A stretch of DNA of 64,000 nucleotides from Mactra quadrangularis (taxonomy: Eukaryota; Mollusca; Bivalvia; Venerida; Mactridae). The stretch spans positions 33,268,764 to 33,332,763 of the forward strand of contig CM046298.1 in NCBI GenBank assembly GCA_025267735.1, given 5' to 3'. Within the stretch, counting starts at the first letter, position 1, and every line of letters begins with the position of its first letter. The notes under the pieces were generated by a model. It had not been told where the DNA came from. It worked only from the letters and a program-made list of their open reading frames with translations, and did no database searches. The position numbers and the translations under genes are program-made. This document shows positions 35,980-50,600 of this stretch, piece after piece.

Positions 35980-37560
35980 GCAAATTGGCAAGACTACTCA
36001 CAAAGACTACGAGAAATGGTCATCTGACCTCAAATACCAGTTATCTTGGCAACTCTTGGTTCTTTTTGACTTCCAGTTTCTCTGTTTCACGCTGTTGTAT
36101 TTCCCAAACTTTTCAGATACACGTGGCAGAAGCAATTATTTTGTATATTATGCATACAACCGGTAAATGGTATTAATTCATTCTGCAATTATTATTCAAG
36201 AACGTTTTGTTCATAAATCCGCCTTTGATTTGCAACAAGGAGTCGTAAGTTTGTCACTTGCTGTGATATTAATATCCAGAAACCATCAAAATGTTATAAA
36301 AATATCAATTTATCGTATGTTTATGTTGTTTACGTAGGTGCAACAATAAATGTCCACTGCACAGGAAATGTCTGCCATATTTACTTCACAGATCAAAGTT
36401 TATAAATGATAAATATTGAATATATTATAATATTGACGCGCTTGTACTTGTTGAAACATTGAGTCTACTTGTGGCGTGACAAAAACACATGTAGGCCTAT
36501 TAAGTATTACGTACAGCCATATACTATATCTTCATTGTGAAATAATCTTAAAATCTTTTTCATCTCAAATAAGGTTATAGGATTGTGGGACTTATTTTAT
36601 TTTCATAAAAATCGCACATTTTTCCATTATCATGGCGGTCCGTAAAGCAGAACTTCACTGCATCATTATACTGGGATCACAAATACGATTCTCATGCAGG
36701 AACATAATTTGGCACTAACAGGTGACTGCGTAAAAACTGGCAAACACAGGTGAATGTATTTAAACGAACATCCCTGCTTCAGTATAAATATGTGTAACTG
36801 CTTTAGTACTAAATTATAACTTTAAAGCGATCCTTCATACGAAGATGATACTTAAATTCAATCATAAAACAAGTTTTTTTTAAAAAGAACAACAACAGAA
36901 TCACTCCCGAGTACGCTTTCTAGTTCCCCAGTATTAAGCTATAGTTGGTTAAGATTTTCTTGCTAAAACAACAAGATCAGTTTTTTTTATTTTGAAATTT
37001 CACATGTCCAAGAACTTTTAAAGGTCATTGTATTTATGTATGTCTAATGTCATATGTTAATAACAAAACTTGTGCAAAAATCTGTTTTTTTACGAGACAA
37101 AGTTCTCTATGTACAAATGTATTTGTTTATCACTATAATAATGTCTAGATGTTATGTACAATAATCAGCATTCACTTTTTGATATTTTTGTGTACCTAAT
37201 TTTAAGTTTACAGAGGTCTTAAAATGTAGTTTTAGGTTGAAAGATACACATTTGTATGTAAAACATGTTCATGTAATAAATGACTGACATTAAAACATCA
37301 ACCATTTCATTATGAAACAAACTGCTGAGCAAGATGGCTACATTATTAACGTTGATATGTAACCTGCGGTGTAGAAAATCATGATCGGTTGATTCGCATT
37401 TTTCTGCGGGCGGTATCAGCGTCGTGATCCTTTGTTATACAGTTTGTTTGTGAATTTTAAACCTCGCAAGTCCTCTTTCTAATATCACCACCAAATTTTG
37501 CCCAGTTAAATCCATGTCCGGACAGCGCTATCGGCGCTTTGATTTATTTATTTTTGTTAT
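35980..37560. other. Intergenic, no gene recognised
   Basis: AT-rich sequence right of the Foldback-like element. Contains the 36329 repeat and a SINE-tail-like remnant around 36853-36980 (AATCACTCCCGAGTACG and on) related to 24013-24150. Nothing coding seen. Confidence 0.45.
36329..36408. repeat. Dispersed repeat, inverted copy at 54839-54911
   Basis: GTTTACGTAGGTGCAACAAT and the following 60 bases match the reverse complement of 54839-54911 with a few differences. Class not recognised. Confidence 0.5.
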
Positions 37561-37569
37561 TACATAAAT

Positions 37570-37678
37570 TCCTGAATGATTCTCCATTGACAAGTGAATC
37601 GTGGTTCGATTCGTGAATCGCTACACATGAATCGTAGTCCGGATCGGATCGCAACTTGTTCAACGATCCACAGCCCTA
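37570..37678 (-). mobile_element. Partial copy of the hAT-type GGGCTGYGG family
   Basis: On the minus strand it begins TAGGGCTGTGGATCGTTGA and shares the ACGATTC/GAATCG-rich start of the copies at 45330 and 53853. The other end is unclear; a weak candidate is near 37362. Confidence 0.45.
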
Positions 37679-38070
37679 GATATGTCTATGGTTTCCTTGT
37701 ATCATACTCTCACGTGTTATCATCTTGTTGATTTTTGTCCACGACTGGAACCCGTACAATGTGTCAATCAGGGTCACTAACTTTCACAGTTAGGTTCCTC
37801 TATAGCATCAAAATCAATGATCTTGATTGTGAAATGGTCTTAATATAAAACATTTTCTGAGATTAAGCATTTGGGACATAAAACTCGTCTAAAATGGCAT
37901 GATTTGCTATAACCTAAGTGTTCTTTATAGCGGATATTTACTGTTGTCTAATTTCAGATCACCAGCTAGATCGTCATTTTAAAAATCTTTTGTGGTTCAT
38001 TAGATGTTTTTGTTGCCATATATGGGTGATAGGGCGACTGTAAACATGGAAGTCCGGTAGCAATGTAATG

Positions 38071-38376
38071 CTTCAGTCCCATAAACATAAAATTAGCCTC
38101 CGTACGGGCGCCGTGCGATCAAGCTCCGCAAGGGCACGTACGAACTCTAGCGTACCCGTACGGACCCAGGATACACGTACCAGTTTCAAAATCAAATCGT
38201 AAACACAATTGTGGCCGAGTATAAATTAAACTTGCATATCTTCCAGATACGGCTCCGTACGGATGTGTTGTTTTGTTCCATGTGCGTACCGTCACCTTAA
38301 AACGCAAGGCTCCCCACGGCCTACGACTGTCTGCACGTACGGGTCCGCAACAAGCCACGATTTTATGGGACTAAGG
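38071..38376. mobile_element. GC-rich MITE with TCCCATAAA ends
   Basis: CAGTCCCATAAA at the left and TTTATGGGACTAAG at the right are inverted. The interior is rich in CGTACGG and CCGTACG words and much richer in GC than the flanks. The open frame on the minus strand follows from this composition and is not credible as a gene. Confidence 0.55.
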
Positions 38377-38379
38377 CAT

Positions 38380-40080
38380 AAGACAACATATGTCATCAAG
38401 TGTGGTCATTGAAAACTAAAGATCGTGAAAAAGTTATTTATTATCCAAATAATTAATGTAACCTTCCATATAGAGATAATATAAACATACATACTCTTAC
38501 AGTTTATTTCTTCATCGTTTATAAATCTAGACTTTGCGAGTTGATACAAATCAAATTAAATGTTTAAACTTCATGCATAGGGATTTTTGCAACATGTATT
38601 ATACATGGATGTTGGCATATTTGTGGTAAGAAAATAACTAGTTAAATAACTAGTTATCACTGTTTTTATTTCTTAATTTTGTAGTTATCTGGTGACAGAA
38701 ATATGCTACATTTCTTTTACATTGTCTTTTATTGCACTGAAAGTACTGCAACAATTTATTAATTTCAATCAAATATTTCTTGTTTAAGATCAATATTGTT
38801 TGTAAACAAAACTAAAGTTATAATCGATGAGATAAATAACTACAACACAATGTCAAAACTCACACAAATCAAACAATTAACAAAAAACACAAAAACGTGT
38901 TGACAAAATACAAGACAATATACATTGTATACATATAATAATAACATCATTATATTCACTTTAAACATATTGATAATCAAATTTCAGAAGCAACCCGATT
39001 GATAAAATGTCGTTTGCTGCATTTAGTTATATATCTTTATTTTATTTCACGGGATCTGTCTTACGACCATTGTCAAATACAACCGTCAATTTTTTAACAA
39101 CACTGATATCATAGTCACCGTTGCCATACCTTCCCAAAGTGAGAACAGCCCTTAATATACAATTCAACCCTTGATGTTGATAACAGACAATAAAGTACAG
39201 TGTCACCCAAAAGTTCTTGAATGAATGAATTAAAAAAACTGATCATGCCTACCTCAAGTAATTTTACAATTATTAAACTTATTCATATTATATTGTTTAA
39301 ATCATATGTTAATGAACTAAATAATGATGATTTTGGAATTTGCTCAGATTCGCACGTAAGATGCTCTGACAATCGTTTAGATTTCGGACCTATATGAATA
39401 ATTAAGCACTTTTTGGTGAAGCATTACATGAATCATATTATTCAACAGTTAAGGTTAAGCTGACGACTTAAGGTCAGTTACGAATGTAGGACCTTATACA
39501 ATACAACAAATAATTTTAACACTCAAGATAAAACTAAACTACATTGTACAAATATATGATACATTTATTTATTGATGCATGAAAATATGCAAATATCGTT
39601 TATGTTCCATCAACACAGAACAAAACATTAAAAATACATTTTCTTTACACAATCACAGACAGTGTCGGTTAATTCTAAAATATGAAAAATAAGTTTATCT
39701 GTGAGTAAGTCACTTTAACTGATCATCGGAACATTGTACAAAAAAACTATTTGTATAAACATTTAAAAATGTCTCAATTATTTATTAGCAATATAAAAAA
39801 TACTAAAATCGTAAAATTTACGAGTTCCAGGTAACCACAGTTCCAGTATATAAATGGAGTTACAAACATCGATTCGGTCAAATATCTTGATCGAAAGTTC
39901 ATGATTCAATTCAATATTTTACTTTTAAAACTAAATCTAAATTATATACTTTTTCAACTTAAAATTTCTGACAATTTTGTACAGTCGGAAATGGTATCTT
40001 GAAAACACACAATTACATAAGGATACATATACATAATATCGTACAAAAATTATTGTTTAATGCCATAGAAATATTGTTTA
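38380..40080. other. Intergenic, no feature recognised
   Basis: About 1.7 kb of AT-rich sequence without repeats or coding frames that I could support on either strand. Confidence 0.4.
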
Positions 40081-40090
40081 TTGTTTACAG

Positions 40091-40298
40091 CGAAGTTCAT
40101 GTATCAAATACACCGAACTATGGTTCATTTAATGAATTCGAGGAAAGCAAGGACATCGATCAAAGAAAAGAAAACACAACCAGAGAAACACTTTTTACTA
40201 AAGACATCCCAAATTTTGCTACAAAATCTACATTGACAAGGTTTATATTAGTTTTATTAAATTTGGCGGCCATATTGGACGCCATCTTGAATTCTTAG
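40091..40298 (+). other. Possible terminal exon of an unseen plus-strand gene
   Basis: A good acceptor (TTGTTTACAG, 40081-40090) precedes an open stretch of about 68 codons ending in TAG (40296-40298). It is hydrophilic (NEFEESKDIDQRKE), then hydrophobic at the end (LVLLNLAAILDAI). No upstream exon was found, and GGCGGCCATATTGG inside it is a word common in non-coding DNA, so it may be chance. Confidence 0.2.
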
Positions 40299-40659
40299 GC
40301 GTAGTGTAAGTGAATGTTTATGTAATGTGTATGTGAAAGATATTCTAACAGAAAATACCTAATAGAAGCTGTGGCTAAAATTTCTTTCTCGGGAAATAAA
40401 TTTTAAATATTGTATACGAATGTTTCACACTCTATCTTTTTAAAGCGAGTATGTCGTTGTTTGGTGTAGATAAAATGACGAAACAAAACAAAGTTAAATG
40501 AGTATTTTAGAAAAAAAGAAACATAAATTCAATATGTTGTTATATAATGTAATGTTCCATGTTCTTGATGAAAGCTTGTTATAAGGTAAATCCATCTGTT
40601 ATATGGTGAACCTGAAAGAAATAAATATAGAAATGTGAATAAAAGATATCTACATGTAT

Positions 40660-40930
40660 TGTGTGGTCTGGTTAGCTCGGTCACCAGTGTGTCTGACTAC
40701 AAATCTAATCTCCATGAGTTCGATTTCCTAACGGAACCTACATACTTTCGAGTAATTTGGTTATGAAAACACTTTTTATAACCGTTCTTTTTCCTACCAC
40801 TGTATCGAGTAGGGTAGTTGTCAGTCACTGTGGAAGGCCGTTGTGTACATGTATGTAATTAGTACTAGGTTAGAAGTTTGTGTCTAGAAATATATCCAGA
40901 GACAGTGAGTAGGATGACTGACCACTAACA
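40660..40930 (+). repeat. tRNA-derived SINE
   Basis: A box TAGCTCGGTCACCAG and B box AGTTCGATTTC are in order. The body with CCTACCACTGTAT and AGTTGTCAGTCACTG matches the copies at 21486 and 63745. Confidence 0.65.
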
Positions 40931-40932
40931 TT

Positions 40933-41148
40933 TGGCTGAAAAAAAATATTTAAAAGAGGCGTCAATCATCAGTCAATAATACTTTACTTTAAGTAAGTTG
41001 AAGAATAAAACTGAAGGTTTATTAGCACCAAACTAATATTTAAGCAAAACCGACTAGATCATATCGTGGTAGCGAATTTAAAATCTTATTTATTAAGAGG
41101 AATGTTATGTTAATGATTGACGCCTCTTTTAAATATTTTTTTCAGCCA
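40933..41148. mobile_element. Palindromic MITE, 38-bp inverted ends
   Basis: GGCTGAAAAAAAATATTTAA and AGAGGCGTCAATCAT at the left are inverted at the right (ATGATTGACGCCTCT, then TTAAATATTTTTTTCAGCC). It lies within 0.5 kb of the 3' end of the secreted-protein gene. Confidence 0.65.
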
Positions 41149-41641
41149 TAATATTTGAAATAATACAAATCAAGTTTAAAACATACAGGGGGCGGCCATT
41201 TTGAAAGGAAATTTGTGTCAAGCAAAATATGACGTTGACCCGTGGTTAATCACAAGAGATGGGTTTGAGCTAAGAATCTTTTTGTCTAGTTTTTTTTTAA
41301 CATAATTTGCTTGCAGACGATTTTCATAGTTTCTCATTGTGCTGTGAAACTAATAGATGAATAGTCCGCCTTTATTAACATCTGCGTATGTATACACTAA
41401 ACTTTGACCCACAATATTAGCATTCGGAATGCAATATAAGATTAACTTTTTTTTAAAAATAGTCCTGGTAGATGTGAATGTAAAGAACGTTCATACAAAA
41501 TGCTAGTTATAGGATTTAAAACAGTCACATGTGTCAGGCAGTACCCTTCTGTAGTAAGTATCAAACAAAAGAACAAATACTATAGAAATAATGATCATAT
41601 AATAAAGTTTCCTCACCCCATCAATTATTTCTACATCTACT

Positions 41642-44600
41642 CTAACCAGCTCTATTTGGTCCAGCTCTGTTTGGTCCTCTTCTTCTTGGCCCTTGTCGTC
41701 TGGGTCCTCTACGTTTTGGTTTTGCTGCAGGGGCGGGGGCGGGGGCAGCACCTTCAGCGGCTTCCCCACCGGCCCCACCAGCTCCTTCACCACCTGCACC
41801 GGCAGCCCCTTCTCCCCCTGCAGCAGCAGCGCCACCTGCCGGCTTAGGTCCAATTTTACGACCACCACGCCCTCTTTTTGCTCCGGGTTGAGCCGGTCCA
41901 GCCGGACCGTCCGGTAAGTCTGGTCCGTCAACAAGACCAAGCAATGACAAAGTGTTCAAATCTTGTCTAGCTTGTTGTTGTTGTAGTCTACTTTGTGGTC
42001 TTAACAAAGTATTCAAGTTGATGTTACCAAGTCCTAGATTGTTAATACCTCGACCACTGGCTGCTTGCATTGTAAGTAACTCATTGAAATCTGAAAATAC
42101 ACAGAATGAATCACAAAAATAACTTGCTTTTGTTTTTAAATAATGCACCAGTCATGTGTAATACCCTTCCCGAGCAGTGGGGAGGATGACAAGAGAAAAG
42201 AGCAGTGATTTTATCTTTCTGTTTAATCCACAATGCTGGATGACTACAGGGGTATTGTTGAAAGGGTGTTGGGTCATACATGTTGTAGCAAATGAATTTC
42301 AAAACGTATATATCTTTTTTGTTTTCATACTGATAGACCAGACCACAACTATATTTTTTTTGTAAAAAAAAGTCTTTTTGATTTATATTACACAGTTTCT
42401 TAAGACATAACAATAAAACATTGCTTAATAGAAATTTAGACATAATATAGTATAGAATGACAAAAAATATGCAACACATTTAGATTAATGTTGTAAAGTC
42501 TGACCAAACGATGTGTTTAATACACTGTAGATTTTTGTCGTTTTGAAAGATTCTTATCATATTATTATTTTGCCAAATTATGAATAAACGGATTAACCTC
42601 AATGCTAGTTCATGTAATGATTGAAAACTGAAATCTAAGAGACCTAAGTCTCTCCGAGGATGGTTAAAAGGCAGACTGACCGCTTTTAAATGACTGAAAC
42701 ACTCAGAAACAATGGCGTAAAGCATCGAGTATGAGACTAAAGATCATCGTCACTTTCTACGAAGCTGTAAAACCTATATGTATACATGGATACATAATCT
42801 TCAAGATTTAATTTGATAATGAATATCATGCTTTCTTTCCATTAACTTTGAAACATGTTGTTCAGTTATAAACCTGAATATAGATATATGGTTAACTTAA
42901 ACAACAATTGTCAAGCTTAATAATAATGATCTAAAGTTAAATTGTGACACTAACTATCTATGAAGTGTACCTTGACATACGATCATATATACCCAAATCA
43001 AGTGACCCTGCTTTAATCGTATTGAACAATACTTATACAAGTTTATTCAACTGTAAGTGGCGCATACATTACTCCAGCGTATTTAAATATTCATACAAGG
43101 TGGTTAATAATTAATATGTATAATGTTTATGTAAATTATTGAAATAAAAGATCAAAGTCATCATTTGGGAAAGTTTGCTTGGAGTTAAGGCCACTTTTTA
43201 CATGAGTATTGTCAAATATTATTCAACTTTCAGTAGCGCATACATCAACTCCGCTGATTTAAATACTGGATATAATTCGATAATGCTTGTACATAAATAT
43301 GGTTATCTGGGTTATCTTTTTTTATCGAACGTGAGTACAGAAGTACTGTATAATATTCCATATTTAAATCAGCAGAGTTAATGAACGCACCACTGGCAGT
43401 TGAATTAAACTCGACAATATAACTAATTTTATGCTAAGAAAAAAATTGTAACATTCATCCAGAATTATAATCCTAGGCGACATGTTTTATGACTGCATGA
43501 TTTGTAAGCATACTATATATTAGAAATTCTAAAATGTCTTGTTCTCATGTTTTGTTCACAGAATATAAAAATAAAACTGTCATATTTATAAAAGTAAACA
43601 GGATTTCATATCACATTACACTTGTGTTTATTTCGTCTAGTCACGTAAGCCACTCTTACTAAATAATCTGAACACGCTCTCTATTTCCACCAAAATTATA
43701 TGTATCAGAGCTAGAACAAGGTATTTTTTACTACACTTTCTTCAAGCTAGCTTTATGTCAAAGTGGAAGAGTGAGAGTTGACGGCAGGACTGTCGTCGGT
43801 CCAATCCCATAAATTTTCTCTGTTACTAATATGAAATCCTTAATAATTAATCGATTTTAAATAATTACTCATGATAATTAAGAATAGTCGAAATGACAAA
43901 CTCTCGCAGTCTCAGTATTGAATCTCGCGGAAACCGAGATCTCGCGTAAGTTGGCACAAAACGGTTTCTTGCGCGAGTACAAACCTTTTTCTGTTAAAAT
44001 TAATCGGTCACGTTACCTTGTTATCAATCGATCTAACACAGATCTGTGATAAGACATTGTATGTGAACCTACGTTCTCCTTAAACGCTACGAGTGTTTTA
44101 ATTTAATATTTAGAAAGTTTTTTCTGAATGTATCAGTTTTACATAACAAAAACATGTTGCAAAAACTGTTTTTATAATTGCTTCTCACTTGTGCATGCCA
44201 ACCTGTTTATATGTCTTTCTGTCGGTCTGTTTGCATGAAAAATGACATGACAAAATAAAACATTCATATGAAATAAGACATTAATGTTTTAAGAATTGTG
44301 TCATTCCGTCTTCATCATATCGTAGATGAGGTTTAATTAACTTAATCTTTCATTAATGATAAACAACGGGACCAGCAGAGATTACATGCAGAAGACATAT
44401 TATTTCTCGTTTTAAGGCATTTCTGGGGAATTGGGTGAACTTCACACAGGGACATGAATTATGTCAGAATAGCATAATGGAACAAAGAAGCGACTTAAGT
44501 TCATAGCGGCTGTAACAGAAATGACAGATGAACCTACGTCTCAAGGATGAAGAACCAAGACTAAACCGATTTCAATGACATTGTCAAGTTACGTCAAACT

Positions 44601-47600
44601 AAATTCCAAAGACCTTAGCTAAACTATACGAGTTTGAAACTGTAAGTAGTCCGTCCAACCATTTGTGTAGAATGTACCATTTCGCTGAATGGTCAAATAC
44701 GTTTAAAATATAAACATGTACTATAACATTGTCAAACTCTCTTTCAAGACTGTTGTCTTCACGCTATACAATGTTCATATTCTTGAGACTGTAGTTAATA
44801 CAATATGAAAGAAATCGTTTACATAAGCTTAATATACGATCGCCATATTCGTGAAGGCGTCAAACTCTTGGAGTGTAAAAAGAAATTACAGTTCTAACTT
44901 TTTAGAATTGAAGCTCGACCGTCAAGTTAGCAGCCAAAGTAGTTACGTCAATTTTATGTTGGCACACCTTCTAGTTTATTTAAAGTATACAGTCCATACA
45001 TTCACGGTTAAAACATAATTTTCTAAAAGTATGAAATAGCTCATAAAACATGATATTTTTCATTCATTTCAATATGGAATTGGATTCTTTATATGACTTG
45101 CGATTTCAAAACAATACATGATCATAAGTTAACAGGATTTAGTTATTACCTCCCTTGCATATGAAAGTATAGTAATGTTAAAAGCGTCAATAGAAAGTCT
45201 GAATTGATATTTTAGATGTCTAACATGGTGAACAATTTAGAAATACTATGTACATACCAGTTTAACTATTTATAGGAATTTCCATCAGCTAAAGAACATA
45301 GTTTAGTTACGGATTGTATACCTTAATTGTAGGGCTGCGGATAGTTGAGCATGTAGCGATACGATCCGAATCACGATTACTGTAGAACGATTCACGAATC
45401 GAACCACGAACCACGAATCACCGGTTATTGAAAAAAACATAAAGGAATTCATATATACAACAAATATAATATGTATGAATATACATGTACATATAAATAT
45501 AACAAAGAAAGTGAAGAATTACAGAAGCTTTTATTGCATTTTCAACATAACCGTCTGCAGCGTCGTGTTAGAGGTTCAATGAGGGTTTTCGCGTGTGCTG
45601 AAAATGCGCGGTGCACAAATCGCGTCAATAATGTTTTCATACGTAACGCAGCTCATTTTCGATGGTAATTTAGCTTTTTTTTTCTTTCATTTTTGTAACA
45701 ATAGATCGCGATCCGACGATTTCGGAAGTGTCGAATATTCGTACTCGGTTTTCTAGTCCGGATCGCGAATATCCGATTACTCGGATATTCGCAGCAGCCC
45801 AACTTAATTGTAATGATTCCAAAACGTTCATCACTAATTTATCCATCAATAAGTTCAGAAATTTTATCTACCCAGTGATTATATTGGCCTTATTATAGTT
45901 ATATCGTTGTTATGTCGTCGTTTATTACATCACACATAAGGGGAAATAATTATATATAGTAACATGGTATAAAATAACTATAAAAGTCCTGTCAATTGTT
46001 GTTGTTACAAATGTATTGTTGTTTTTATGATTGTTGTTGCTGTGTTTATTGTTAACCTTGAACTTGTGATGCAAATTTAGGACATACTTCTGTTTACAGT
46101 ATATATTTGTTGGATCATTCAGTAGCCTGTTCAATTACCCTAAACGTTCCAAAACGTTCCGTAACGCTACATTCGGAACCCCTCGGCCATCCGCTGCGAA
46201 TAATCTTATCTAATAAACAGATATACGATCGTTAAGGCAATGAGGAATGTTCCAAATTTATGGACTAAAAACAAAACATTACTCATTACCTAAACGATCG
46301 TATATTTGTTTACTTCAACACCGGTAGTTTCAAAATAGCGCCTAATTAAGTCCGAGATTATTCGCAGCGATTGGCCGAGGAGTTCCAAATGTATCGTTGC
46401 AGAACGTTTTTGAACGTTAGGGGTAATTGAACAGGCTACTCGCATTCTACTCTAATACTCTAACTTACTATATAAAATACATAATTGTATTACGTTATAT
46501 TGTCGTATCGGATGTAATTGTATATGTAATAAATCGAACTCAGTCCTTGTATAAAACTACGTGTTCTGTTCATATGATTGGATTTAATTATCGGTCCGCA
46601 AAACCGCAAAATAACCGCAATAATGTTCGACAGTACATCGATGGCAATCAAACAGATTGTTTGCTATGACAGGCGCAATAATTTCTAAACTCCTTACAGA
46701 CACCCTAAAATCGAACTATTTTTTTGCGCAAATCAAAATCACCAGTAAGTGTGATGAGTTGTGAGCCTTAGTAGAGATATTTACATCCTCTATGTAACAG
46801 AGTGGTTTTAACGATTCGTTCACAAGATCGTATTCTGGACTATAAAAATCTATCTCATAGTTAATGACATTGATTGGCATCTAAATAGTAGCGTTTTTTA
46901 TGCAAGCATACAATATAAGTAGTATCAATGTGCATGAATAGTAGCTTTAAACCTGGGGTCACCGAATAGTGCCAAACAGTCATTAGGGCGTCGGGCAGTC
47001 AATTCATGTTTTGTATATTTGGTAACTTAGCGGTAAGTGCATACCATTCATACACCCGTCATTATTTATAGTCATTTATCTCTCACCAATTAGTCTGCAA
47101 ACTCCCATGCAGAGGCTGCTTCTTTTGTTAGAAGAACAGCACGTGACGTTACCGTTGTGACGAGATTGCTCAAGTAGAGTACTTTTCTGACACTGGCGAA
47201 GATATGTTTTGTACAGTTTACGGGTAAATGCTTTTTTTAGTCCGGAGACGGCAGCCTCACTTTGGAAAGTGGATAGTTCGACTGACCGCCGTGATATGAA
47301 TTTGTAAAGAAATGACGTATTTTGACCGAACAAAACTCACAGTTGAGGCTGACATACAGCAGGGGCTGATCCAGAATTTTTTTCCAGGGGGGGTCCGAAC
47401 TTTTTCTGGGGGGGGGGGGGGTCCAAACATACGCACCACAAAAACATTATACACATTTTGCAGAATAATGCAAAATATTTATAATACAAACTAAATAACC
47501 ATTTAATCTATGTTAAGCACCGAGAAAAATTGCTTCATGCTACTTCAAGATGACTTACAGTCAAGAAATACACCAATGGACAGGTACATTTCGGAAATTC

Positions 47601-50600
47601 TAGGGGGTCCGGACCCCCTAAGCCCCCGCTGGATCTGCCTATGTACAGCAATACTTGTCATATGTTTTGTCATCAAATTTATGATATCCTAAGTAAAAAA
47701 GAAATTATTAATTTGCGAGCGTGTAAAAATAGAAACGGAAAAACAAATTTGCATCCTTAATTTCTAGGTCTATTTGTTAATGACTGAAATGCAGTCTTCT
47801 AACGTGTTGTTAACCAAAAGTGAGAGAGTATATTCTGGTCGTTATATTGTCGCTAGGACATTATTCATGCAAACACATGACATATACTTTCAAAATTGTC
47901 TCTTTTAGAACAGTAATTTATTTGTAAGAAATGACAACGACTGACATTTACCGTACATGTTGACTATAGTTAGACAACAGATTCTTTGTTTAAAACATAG
48001 CAAACTAAATATATTTTGTACTATATAACATTGATCAGTACTTGACATTATGGACTTGGAAACATAAAATCAATTGACCACGTGACTATACCCGCACCAG
48101 TTTGTTTTCTAAATAAAAAATATTCATTACACTATCACAAAACACGTTTTCGCTGTAAAAAGCACAGGTGACAGACTCAATTTTTCCTTATTATAGTATA
48201 TATAGAGAAAAGGTCTCTAACGCTTGTTCAACGGTTGTAGTTTTCAACGCGTCACCAAGCTAACAAAAACGGCCCGATCGTCAAATCTTTTCCACTATCA
48301 GCTCTAGAAAGGATTATTATGCACAAAAATACTTTTTATTTGAAGAAAATCGATCAAGATGACCTCCATTTTGTTAGATTTCCACAGTGAATCCTAGACG
48401 CATTTTGATTGGTCAACGTGATTTTCGACCAATCAAAACGCGTCAATTGGAAATGTAACAAAATGGAGGTCATCTGTCAAAATAGTAGGCATGTGGAACA
48501 ATATTCGTGGGTTTAAGTGTTCCTAGAGACCTGTTTGAAAGTTTTTACGCCGTGAGTCGATAGAAAATGGATTTATTTATTGAAAATATGTAGATTTTAT
48601 GGTAGTTTTTGTTTTATTTGCTCATAGCGGACGAAAGAGTCCGTTTCACTATACGTTTCGTATGGACGACTTGTTTGACATAAAACGATTTTTAAGGCTT
48701 TTGGGGATATATTGGGACCATTTCATCAATTTTTAATTTTTTTTTTCTTCAAATAACAAGTATTTTTGTGCAAAATAATCCTTTCTAGAGCTGATAGTTA
48801 AAACGATTTGACGATCGAGTCGTTTTTGTGAGCTTGGTGACGAGTTGAAAACTACAACCGTTGAACAGGCGTTAGAGACCTTTTCTCTATATATACTATA
48901 ATAAGGAAAAATTGAGTCTGTCACCTGTGGTAAAAAGCTTCAAGTTTTTCTGTTTCTTCAGACAAACTTCGTGTTTCTTTTTTTCCACACTACTATCGAG
49001 TTTTGTGGTGGTCAGTATGTCTAAAGTGGAGTTTTGTTTCAGCGATGCAGGATCAATTCTAAATTAAGACAGTCCATGATTTTTTCTCTGATACGAAGCA
49101 AAATTGGTACAATTATTTACGTCTTAAAGATTTGACTTATACTCTAATGTACTAATGGTACAGCATCCTTTGCAACTGCTGAATGTCACGTAAAGTACAT
49201 GTACAAACTACTTCCTCTCTCGTCACTCATCACTCAATCTCCGTAAACAGATATCCTGTAGAGCGTTGTCGTACAGGATCTCAACTTTCTCGATGCAGGG
49301 TCACGTCGAGATGACCTTTATGTCGACTAATCAGTGCGTAGCTTTCATATAGACGAAACACTATTAATAACATTTTGATTTCGTAATTTCTATTTTTAGA
49401 CCAATGTTTGCAAGCTAATTTTACCGCGGTATTATTCACAGTCTGCCATTGGACGGCTCATTCCAAATTTCGTAACGTAGACGATGTAAACAAGTTACGA
49501 ATCATAACAATTCCGTCAATAATATTATGATGAGAAAAGATCACCTGAACGTGACCCTCGTTTGAAAAAGGCCAGATCTAAATTAGCGAGTAGGCGAGCG
49601 GAAATTTTTCATCGGGTTTTAATCAGATTGCTCATCACTGTGCTAGGAAGATAGTGTTTGTAATACTGTATTGCTTTGTAGCTCGCGTTATTTTTGATGA
49701 CGATAGTTCAAAGTCAAACCATTATTTAATGTACAGAACCAATCTGAGCTCATTGGGGTTGTCTAATGAAATCATTCAATGTCACGGAAATTGCCGAATA
49801 GCAGAGACGTTCTCATAACGTTATAATTTTTAAAATACAGTGCTGAGTGTTGTATAAAGAAAATGAAAAAGAAGAACGCAAGCATTGCAATCAACACTAC
49901 GTCATGTTTTTATTACTGCTATGCTTGCTTGTTTAATCATTACTATTTATTACCCGATTGTCATTTTAATTACAGTGTATAATACCAACATAATGGTCAG
50001 TTGATTTTTATAATTAATAAATGATTAATAATTTATATCAGATTTACGAGATCACGATCTGGACATGTAGATGCCTATTTATGTATTCATGTATTTTTCA
50101 GAGTATGATTACCAAGCTAGTACTTAAGAGTAACATGAACGAAAAAGATCAAACAGGAGAACACTGGAAACTTGCATTATATGATTTATTGGTATTTGGA
50201 GTTAATAAAAACTTACGATTCAAATATGATATATTATGAAAGCCTAATAGTTTCACATAAAAATCAAAGTATGTTATGTCGTTATTACTATACAACTAAA
50301 TTGAAATAAAGAGATAACAAACTCGCCATTACGACATAGGACGTTTTTATATGACTTCATTCGGCGAACATATAGTAAGCAGCAGAGTGTTCAGTTACCT
50401 TGAACGTTCCGTAACGGAAGTGTCGGAACAACTCAAACCATAGACAACTCAACCCGAGACAACTCAATCTTCTACTAACGGATTGAGTTGTCCCAACTTT
50501 GAGATGAGTATTGCACGGGTTGAGTTGTCTTCGGGTTGAGTTCAACCGTACCCGTAACGTTAGCTAACAGTAGTTACTGAACACGGGGCAGTATTCACTC

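Noticed and set aside
41500..41940. Plus-strand and alternative minus-strand frames over the secreted-protein exon 2
   Set aside because: Shadows of the GC-rich coding exon in other frames; only one frame joins the signal-peptide exon in phase.
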